The notes under the pieces were generated by a model that had not been told where the DNA came from, ran no database searches, and saw only the letters and a list, made by a program, of their open reading frames with translations. DNA of 64,000 nt from Halichondria panicea (lineage: Eukaryota > Porifera > Demospongiae > Suberitida > Halichondriidae): the NCBI RefSeq assembly GCF_963675165.1, contig NC_087393.1, forward strand, positions 4,159,502 to 4,223,501. Reading direction: 5' to 3'. The position numbers and the translations under genes were made by a program. Shown one piece after another: positions 56,401 to 64,000 of the stretch; position 1 is the first letter of the stretch, and every line of letters starts with the position of its first letter.

Positions 56401-58277
56401 AAAAATTAATGTTGGGCGCACGGTCGTTGTCGGACCTCTTCTGTCTTGAAACATTGCCAGGACAAATTTTCCTTTAACTCTCAAACAGGTCACACTACAG
56501 CCTAATTTGCTTGATCACCCTTTTATGTACGATAGACATGCAAATCGTGTTCACATCTCTCCCCACCTTTATCATCATGCCCCTGTTCGCCCTTCTTCCC
56601 TGTTTACCGTGTCTCAACACCTTTAACCACATATCCATGTGTTCACCCTCTCTCTCTACATCACCCTCAACCACACATCCCTGTTTATTCTCTCTCCACA
56701 CCCTTAACAGCATACCCCTGTTCACCTCTCCACACTAACCACATACTCCTTAACAGCATACTCCTGTTCACCCTCTCCACACTATTAACCACACACTCCT
56801 ATTCACTTTAACAACATACCCCTGTTCACCCTCTCCACACTATTAACCACATACTCCTGTTCACCCTCTCTCCACACACACCGTTAACAGCATACCCCTA
56901 CCCCTGTTGTCCATTTGCAGGTGTGGGTGACTTATACACTGACCCTCAGATGCACACAGTGGACCAGAAGGACTATGGAGAAGCCAACCTTGGAGTGAGG
57001 GGAATGGCTCTCTTCTTCTCCTCCCATGTCTGCAGCCCTCTCTGTCAGGCACTAGGTGAGTGGCCCCAGAGGACGTCCGACATGCGTGCGCGAATCACTA
57101 CAAGTGCTAGTGCATTTGGCCTGGGCATATCACGTGACCCACATGACCACAATGCACTGAACTTATAGTGATTCGTGCACGCATGTCGGACCTCCTCTGG
57201 AGTGGCCCTGTATGTGTGGCACTCATATATACTAAGACCAGTTGGTATAATTTTATTAAGAGTACTCATTGGCATTATATGTCTGCTAGCTGGAGATATT
57301 ATGTATTTTGCTGTCAAGCTGCAGTGTGTTTTTGGCATAATTATAAGAAAGTGTATAATTTTCTGAGAATGTTTTCTGGAAGCCTTTATGTTTGGGTGTG
57401 TATGTTGGACTTACCAACTTATTCTTTTGATGTGGTGAGAAACACTAATAGTGAGAATGAGTCAATGATCTGTTTGTGTTTGTGCTCTTAATTGTAGGTA
57501 TTTCTCAGAAATAATGACAATAGAAACATAATACCTTTGCATACACATGACAGTATGCACATTGAATGAGTCAATGGTCTGTTTGTGTTTGTGCTCTAAT
57601 TATAGGTATTTCTCAGAAATAGAAACATAATACCTTTGCATACACATGACAGTAGCACATTGTCTTAATTCCCTCTTTAATCAATCTGTACAGGATTGAC
57701 TCAATTTGACTTAAATGTCAAAGAAATGGACAACTTGCGCTCCAAACGATGGAATTTCTCGACCCCTGCCACCAAAATCGTTGACAGAGAAGTGCCTGAT
57801 TCTGAGGCCAAGACAAAAGAAGGCCACCTACCAAGAGAAACGGTTGAGGAGGCCTTCCATAGACTAAGTGTGAGTATTAACGTTGAAAATCTCAAGAATA
57901 CGAAAACGAAAACTACAGAAATGGCCCCCGAGAGTCCCCTACCGTTAGACAGTCCATTGGATAGCCCTCTAGTGACCGGTACACTTCTGTCTACCGTGGA
58001 ACCACACCCACTAATGATTACCCTCCCTTCCGCAAGAATACAAGAGATACGAGGTGGAGAGAGTTTTCCCATGAGGGTGCGTGTGTGTTGTTCATTTTAA
58101 TTGTTAGGGTAATTACATGTAGTCTCAGTCTCAAGTGTTTTCGAGATGTTATTCATTACCTACACTTGCGGTGGGAGTTTGTTTGTGTAAGTACCTGCTA
58201 TCATAGTAGTACATATATAGTTACCACCTACGAATTATTGTTTTCGCCATACTTCTGCTCCGACCCCCTCCCCCGCA

Positions 58278-58311
<34 letters not shown>

Positions 58312-61247
58312 CTACACACACACACACACTTAACAGTCCCGGAGTGACAGTCAATGCAGCAATGATTCCATCGACTACGACAGCTGCCTAATCAACGACC
58401 TTGAAACATATCCCATTAGTCAAGAGGAGGCCGTATTTGAGGGCCGCTCAAAAGAGGAGTCTGGAGCGGAGAATATTCTTCACTCATCGAGTGCCGAGGG
58501 AGAGAGGACTCGTCTAAGAGAGGAGGGGGCCGTATCGTCAACGGAGACAGATGCTCTAAAGATCCTTGGAATTGTAAGTTGTATGTGTACACACTATAAT
58601 TTTATGTGACTTCTAAAATTAATGATTCCGTACCACTTAGCGGTATGTTGATTGACCAACACCAGCCAGCTTTAACTGCTGTGATAAATCACTCACTGTT
58701 TCCTGGTCATCTTGAGCAAGATACCTGAACTTCTGGGCTGCCTGGGTGTAGATTGTGTAATTAAAGTAAACTTGCACTCAGTAGCCTTTAGGTATAGGCC
58801 TTAGGTAGGCCTGATGTACTAGCCCAATCCATTTTAATTGCATGGGGAGAAAATTGAAGATGGATGAATACTATACAAGCACCCCAACACCTCCTTGAAA
58901 AAATAGAAAGTTAATTTACCTATTCCTCTAAATGTGCTTTGCTTTCAGATACATCTCGATCTGGCCAGGTTGCATGAGTCCGGTCGTTTTGTTTCTGATC
59001 TATCACCAGTCGACCAGAATGCTGTCCAGTTTCACCTGGAGAGAGCAGCAAAGTGTGGCAATGTCGTAGCTCTGTACACACTGGCACACATCCACCTCCA
59101 GCACCCACACCAAGAGTTTCAGGACATCTCAGTCGAGGTGAGAATGGGGACGGTTTCGTTATGGGTAATGATATGCATGAGGTGAAAATGGAGGTTTGTA
59201 AATAGCCCCTAGGCTATGCATCAAGGTATAAGCCCCTGGTCTGGCATTCAATTTACTTGCTTTCAAAATTCATCAGATTCATTCTCGGAAGAAGTCTAGA
59301 GTAGGCCCTGATAAATTATGTTTTTTTCACCCGTCACTCTATTCTTTAATTCTTGAATAATGATATTATTCTCAGAAAAAAATCCGTCTGATTCCCAAAA
59401 AATGTGCATAGACGAAATTAAGACGTAGACATAAGCACAGCACACAACTAGTAATAGATTTTCAGTGTTATCTTGCTGACTTGAACTGCGCACATGATCC
59501 ACTTTAGCATTTTGAAAACGTCATTATGCAAAACTTAATGTAATGATCTTTACCAAAAATGGACATTGATGCCTATTATTCTCAATCATTCTTTAGACAT
59601 CGAGCATAATTTATCAGGGCCTAGTCTAGAGCCTTTCCCTCGACCCCTAGCTCCCATAATTTCTTACCCCGACCCTGTACCAAAGTATCATCCTAGCTAT
59701 GCTATTTGTATGTTTGAATTTCTATGAGTGTTTAGTGTTGTGCACTACATTACTATTTATTATATGCAGGCTACTCCTGAGAATGAAGCTGTCGGGATGG
59801 AGCATCTACTGGCAGCTGCCAAGAGAAATCTCAAACCGGCCATGTTTGAGTTGGCAAAGGCTCTGGACACGGGTCTCTATGCAAGGTATAGCCATCGCAT
59901 TCAACTAGTGATAACGCGTATAATCGTATGATGTGCTATTAGTGACTGGAGAGTGTACAGCAATTAATTAATCACGTATCACATCGCAGCCGAAAATGTT
60001 AATAAAAAACCTGCGAAGAATTTCGTCATTCACGATTAGTATGGTTACTCGTGCAATTTGCACTCTTAACCATACTATATTATACTAATCGTATGATGTA
60101 TTATTATAGTGCACTGGAATTTGTACGGTGCAGCAGTGCAATTAATAAACGTATCAATAATTGCACGTCGTCAAGGGAGTAATTGCACGGGGGCTTGTTT
60201 TTGAATAACGACCACAGCCAAAAAAATCTGTGATTACAAATTATAGTATGGTTACTCGTGCAATAAGCAATCCTACAGCCCAAGCGAGTTGCCTGCATGT
60301 ATATTGCATACAATACTCGGTCTCATGCTATAACTAGAGCACTGAAGTCCTGACCCTCGGCTGTTGACATGAATAAATAGATCTATAACCAGAAAAGTGT
60401 TCAGTTATACAACATTTAAACAATAATAGACCGGTAAAGGATCATTTCAGCAGCAAATAATTATGCAGATCTACCTCGAATAAAGGTCGTGTGTAGAGCT
60501 AGCCAACGTGCAAGTTAGCTTCTTAGCTTCTTAGCTTTTGCTCGTTTTTATACGACAACGAAGTTTAACAAAATCTGTCACTATTAAAACTAATAATGTG
60601 TTGTGTGGAGGCTATCCATGCTGTAAACGCAGTGCTATGGCAGCCAGGTGAGCAGGCTCAGATGTCACAAACAGACAGACAAACCAACAGACTACTATAC
60701 TCGTGGCCGCCCACGTGCACCTCGGGTAATTATGTTTGTATCACGACGACCCTTACCAAATTACGCCTTGAGTCTATATGTGACAGTGTAATAAAGTTTC
60801 ACAGAAACCGGGCGACGACTCAATTAATAAATATAACAGTGAAGTTAATGACTTTTGTACACACGTTTACCTTGACAACATGATAATAATTATTATATAG
60901 TGTACTTCCTAGTTGCTCAAATACGCTTAATATCTGTGTTCAACTTTCCCTGCAGAGATCCAAACTGGTCTGAAGCGGCACTTTGGTATCACAAAGTCCT
61001 CGAGTACGAATTAGCCTCTGACAGTGAGGCAGAATCAATGTCTACAGTAGACCCAGACTATCTCGTTCAAGCGCGTCTCGCGGGGTTGTACCGAACGGGA
61101 GGAAATGGTCTAACAAAGCACTCCCAGAAATCAGGTGATCTCTACACAGAGGCAGCAGAGGCAGCTATGAGTGCTATGAAAGGAAAACTGTCCACCAAGT
61201 ATTTTATGTTAGCTGAAGAAGCTTGGGGAGAAATGGACAATGATTAA
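53471..61247 (+). CDS. EEF2K: Eukaryotic elongation factor 2 kinase
   Basis: Ten exons: 53471-53806, 53921-53958, 54121-54295, 55441-55648, 56921-57055, 57694-58076, 58337-58573, 58949-59137, 59770-59885 and 60956-61247; all phases fit, giving 702 residues (human about 725). This calmodulin-dependent alpha-kinase phosphorylates eEF2 and slows translation elongation in the cytosol. The N terminus has a basic Trp-containing calmodulin-type stretch (KKQWMFAVKKTRALVDPWGE). The alpha-kinase domain shows FAHGAMRECFRMKKLS, SNYVAKRYMKE (catalytic Lys), GFVSDLNRLTPQTFSHFTFE, IVVDIQGVGDLYTDPQMHT and GNLGVRGMALFF. A low-complexity Ser/Pro-rich linker follows, with a basic RSRSDS site across exons 6/7, a candidate phosphosite. 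C-terminal Sel1-like helical repeats end AAEAAMSAMKGKL..YFMLAEEAWGEMDND, as in human. I chose the ATG at 53471 (MAEGGISK); an in-frame upstream ATG at 53444 exists. Confidence 0.97.
54800..55290. repeat. Direct and inverted repeats in eEF2K intron 3
   Basis: The block with TAATAGTCTTGGGAAAACGC, TAAAGTTACTC and GTACTGTTGGATGT occurs twice (about 54800-54960 and 55060-55230). Inverted partners (AACTTATGCACGAGTAACTT near 54975, CCAACAGTAATT near 55210) lie in each. It looks like a foldback element that duplicated in tandem. Confidence 0.7.
56580..56905. repeat. C-rich minisatellite in eEF2K intron 4
   Basis: Irregular units of about 30-60 bases built from CCCCTGTTCACCCTCTCC and TTAACCACATACTCC. 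Ends just before the exon 5 acceptor at 56920. Confidence 0.75.
57067..57199. mobile_element. MITE inserted at the exon 5 splice donor of eEF2K
   Basis: Ends CAGAGGACGTCCGACATG and inverse CATGTCGGACCTCCTCTG; arms of about 34 bases. GAGTGGCCC flanks both sides (57058-57066 and 57200-57208), a perfect 9-base duplication. The left copy begins at intron position +3 of exon 5, so the donor GTGAG is completed by the target duplication. Same family as 7396-7657. Confidence 0.92.
57458..57660. repeat. Tandem duplication in eEF2K intron 5
   Basis: Two copies of about 100 bases with TCTGTTTGTGTTTGTGCTCT, TAGGTATTTCTCAGAAAT and TGCATACACATGACAGTA. Each contains an AG that could act as a decoy acceptor before the real one at 57693. 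Confidence 0.8.
58276..58330. repeat. (CA)n microsatellite next to the exon 7 acceptor of eEF2K
   Basis: About 50 bases of CA repeat ending a few bases before TTAACAG at 58330-58336. It replaces the usual pyrimidine tract. Confidence 0.85.
59302..59623. mobile_element. hAT-like MITE in eEF2K intron 8
   Basis: Ends TAGGCCCTGATAAATTATG and CATAATTTATCAGGGCCTA are exact inverses. GTCTAGAG flanks both sides (59294-59301 and 59624-59631), a perfect 8-base duplication as expected of hAT transposons. A longer relative is at 62975-63389. Confidence 0.92.
60330..60600. repeat. Dispersed repeat in eEF2K intron 9
   Basis: Diverged copy of 33530-34030 (shared CTAGAGCACT, ACCCTCGGCTG, AATAAAGG.CGTGTGTA). 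The preceding 59940-60300 also holds an inverted pair around TATAGTATGGTTACTCGTGC and TAACCATACTATA. Confidence 0.55.
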
Positions 61248-61282
61248 CACTTTTTACACTCCTTTTGGTTTAATAACATTTA

Positions 61283-61400
61283 TGCCTCGAGGCTACGGTA
61301 AACCTGACTGTGTGTGTGTGTGTGTTCCAGCTGTAACTGCTCGACAGTTGCAATGCACTAAAAAATAACAGCTTCTATAGTGAACGGTTGACACTCGAAT
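61283..61400. repeat. Truncated copy of the 17620/42931 repeat
   Basis: Begins TGCCTCGAGGCTACGGTAAA, then a GT run, TTCCAGCTGTAACTGCTC and a GTTGCAATGCA segment, and breaks off after AACAGCTTCTATAG. It begins about 35 bases after the eEF2K stop codon and so may lie in its 3' UTR. Confidence 0.75.
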
Positions 61401-62974
61401 AGGGGGAGAGAGCCAACCTGGCTGTAGGCACTACACTGGTCCGAGGGGATCATCGTTCCTGCTGTAGCATATATAGCCATAGGCATTGACTCCCCGTCTG
61501 TCTGAAACTATTCCCATAATTATAGCCCCTTTCTTTTCAGCCGTGTGTATATCTGGCATGATCCCAACCATTATTATAATTGTGTGCATTTTTGGTATAA
61601 TTATCCTTAACAACAATCATGGTCAATCGTTCTCACTTTTTGCACCAATGTAAATTTAATAGCTATAGATCTGTTTGGTGCCTCCACCGACCTGTGGTGC
61701 TTTCATTTAAGAATGCATTCATGGTTTTGTTTGATTGACTGATTGAATGAAGTAGCACATAGTATGTACGTGATCTACACCATGCGTCTAGCTTACTAGC
61801 TGTACTAGCTATAATATAACTCCATAAATCTACGGATCAGTGTCTGTAAGCGCTAATCCCTTCAGCCCAGAAAAGTTTATCCCAGCTAGTTTCCATGGCT
61901 CCTGCAGCGCCCTCTAGCACAGAACAACACTCACTGCTTGAAACACACCTGCCAAAATTCAAAGCGCATGATTCCTTGAAGGCTAGATATAACTTCCATG
62001 AGCCTCTGTTGCAATGACAGCCCCTTCACTTCTCCACACATGATGAGTAACGAGACCAGAATAGATCTAGTCAAATCCATGGTCATTCAATTCAGCAGTG
62101 TAATATTTGTTTCAGTGCGCACCTCTATATATACGACTATGGGAGTGCTCGGCTCATATAAATGCAGCCAGGCACGCATCAGGTAATCCCTCTGCATGCC
62201 GACCATTAACCAGATTTCATTAATTGTGCTTTTTATATGGCTACTCCCTACGTGTAGAATATTCCACCCAATTAAGTTATACTTGATACCGCTTACTCAC
62301 TCAATCTGTTGAGTAGCCATTACCCAAATATTCACATCCAATTATAATTACGCCATGGCTATACTTGCTCCGCTCTATATTTATAGGCTCTGCATAGGAA
62401 TATTCACATCTAATTACATAGTTGCGCTAAAAGCATTGTAAAAGCATTATGTCATAGGTAATATCGTAGTGTTTACCCTATACCAAGTACCGTAACAGTT
62501 CGCACCACTTAGACATTTCAAGTACTCATTATAGCGCATATTTTTGATTTCGTGGAATGGCCTCAAAAAGCATTTTTGTGAGTTAACTGCGTACCGGAAG
62601 CCGCGGCTTTAACCTTTGCACGTTATAGCAGAGAACAATTTTCGTGGAATAATTTTCGTGTAGGATGCTAACCCACGAATAGAGTGAAAATTAAGTCCCT
62701 CAAAAATGTTGCACTATACTATACGGTAAATCATTTGTTTTGTGTCTCAGAAATATGTATGCGAGCATAAAATCATGCATGCGTTCCAGCCAATTGAAAA
62801 CGTTTTGCAATTTTATTTGTGCATTATAAACACAATTTCAATGGGGATTGTACAGGCCTCAAGTATAAGTGTGCAATACATATACAATAATAATTAATTA
62901 TAACCGCTTGCATAATTAAATAGCACCATTAATTTCTAGCACTACGATACTAAGTGCTATACTAATGATGATAG
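61401..62974. other. Intergenic region, repeat fragments only
   Basis: 61612-61709 is the end of a 47227-type repeat (TAACAACAATCATGGT ... CCTCCACCGACCTGTGGTGC). The rest has no coding signal or recognisable RNA; 62560-62730 contains TTCGTGGAAT-type short inverted pieces. Confidence 0.5.
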
Positions 62975-63389
62975 TAGGCCGTAATAAATTATGCTTTTTT
63001 CACCCATTATTCTATTCTTTAATTCTTGAAAAATGTACCTATTATTCTCATAAAAATCCAATTATTCTCTGATTATCCCAAAAAATTTGATATAACAAAA
63101 TTAAGACGTAGAAATAAACACAACACACGTACACAACTGACTCAAGACATAATTAATATATCATGTTATCTCGCTGAATTGAACTGATCCATAATTACGT
63201 ATTCCTAAAAGGGCGGCTGATTCGACTAAAATTAATATTAATATTCACCTTCAGCCATTTTTTGCCATAAAAACATCGTCATGCAAAACTTAATGTAATG
63301 ATCTTTACCAAAAATGGACATTGATGCCCAATTGTTCTTTAGATATCTATTATGCTAAAATTATTCCGAGTATAATTTATCAGGGCCTA
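62975..63389. mobile_element. hAT-like MITE, second copy
   Basis: Same internal sequence as 59302-59623 with extra insertions. The left tip has decayed (TAGGCCGTAATAAATTATG), while the right tip TATAATTTATCAGGGCCTA is nearly intact. Flanks GATGATAG (62967-62974) and GATTATAG (63390-63397) form an 8-base duplication with one mismatch. Older than the 59302 copy. Confidence 0.85.
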
Positions 63390-63770
63390 GATTATAGAGG
63401 GTTGAAAATAATTCATTTTTTTGCAGAGCTTCTGCAAAGCCACCACCACCAGTCCACCCACGCTATTATCTTGTATTTATATAGTTACCAGTAAATTAAT
63501 CATCATCATGAATTCATCAACTCAAAAACACAAAACATAAAACTCCTTTATAATCATTTGGGAAGGGGAAAAGTGACAGATACAATAGTGTTCAGTTAGT
63601 TGGGAAAATAGCAGCAGTGGCAATGCCACAGTTGTTGTTTTTGTTTCTGGACATCATCATGTATCCATCGATCCCCCAAGATGATCCTGAGCGAAAATAG
63701 TATCAAATACTACTAATATCTTTTATATACACACATTATATTATCATGATCGCATTAATAATTTTTGCTG
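63390..63770. other. Intergenic spacer
   Basis: AT-rich. No gene or repeat recognised. Confidence 0.4.
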
Positions 63771-64000
63771 CATCAAAGAGTGGGTAATGATTGACCCATG
63801 ATTATTGTTAAAAAGTTCAAATCCTAAAATTAATGGCTGCATCAGCAGAGCCTTGCAGCTCTCTTCTCACTCTTGCAGCTACCAATAGCTAGCATTCTAG
63901 TGCAGAGCTAACTACTAAGTAGAGTAGCAACACTCAGTGAACAAGTTTTGCTACGCACTCTTCTGAAAAGGCTACAATGGCATTCCAAGTAAGAAAAACT
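63771..64000 (-). repeat. 47227-type dispersed repeat, cut by the window end
   Basis: GTGGGTAATGATTGACCCAT to the end follows 32690-32910 closely (GCAGCTCTCTTCTCACTC, TAACTACTAAGTAGAG, TGAACAAGTTTTGCTACG). Orientation is inverse to 47227. The tip lies outside the window. Confidence 0.8.

Noticed and set aside
1-64000. tRNA, rRNA or other structured RNA genes
   Set aside because: No cloverleaf with paired A/B box signals or rRNA-like sequence was noticed by eye; a covariance-model scan would be decisive.

Overview
The window is eukaryotic nuclear DNA, very probably from a marine sponge (Porifera, demosponge-like). The genes carry short GT-AG introns, non-coding DNA is AT-rich and full of short inverted-repeat transposons, and the proteins are animal ones (SRP68, eEF2 kinase, mitochondrial agmatinase-type ureohydrolase). 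They sit beside families that are typically expanded in sponges: a membrane-bound fibrinogen-type lectin-like protein, a beta-helix multi-pass receptor and an intronless GABA-B-like class C GPCR. The phylum is an inference from gene content; no marker gene proves it. Layout: 0-4.2 kb is a nest of inverted-repeat transposons, some inserted into each other with readable target-site duplications. 4.6-6.2 kb (-) encodes a type II membrane protein with a tandemly repeated coiled-coil stalk and a fibrinogen-like head. 6.3-9.1 kb holds tandem and inverted repeats and a LINE remnant. 9.98-10.77 kb (-) is an unrecognised repeat-containing coiled-coil gene with a likely frameshift near its end. 12.66-17.17 kb (+) is SRP68 in 8 exons. 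17.6-19.0 kb is a dispersed repeat with a datable MITE insertion. 19.55-23.32 kb (+) is a beta-helix/multi-TM receptor broken by four frameshifts and one stop. 24.2-48.4 kb is the most distinctive region. Four seven-exon genes for isopenicillin-N-synthase-like Fe(II) dioxygenases (two on -, two on +) and one pseudo-exon flank an AGMAT/agmatinase gene (30.6-32.1 kb, -). Exon lengths and phases are nearly constant among the four copies, so they arose by duplication of one spliced gene; the two + copies are close tandem duplicates, and introns of the second are swollen by transposons. 50.3-52.7 kb (+) is a class C GPCR. 53.5-61.2 kb (+) is eEF2K in 10 exons, with a MITE inserted at the edge of one splice donor. 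61.3-64 kb is repeats only. The genes do not form one pathway overall: SRP68 (secretion) and eEF2K (translation control) are housekeeping. The dioxygenase copies plus AGMAT are the only group whose grouping suggests, but does not prove, a shared metabolic role, possibly in guanidino-compound or specialised metabolism. All coordinates come from reading splice sites and translations by eye; no database search was run.
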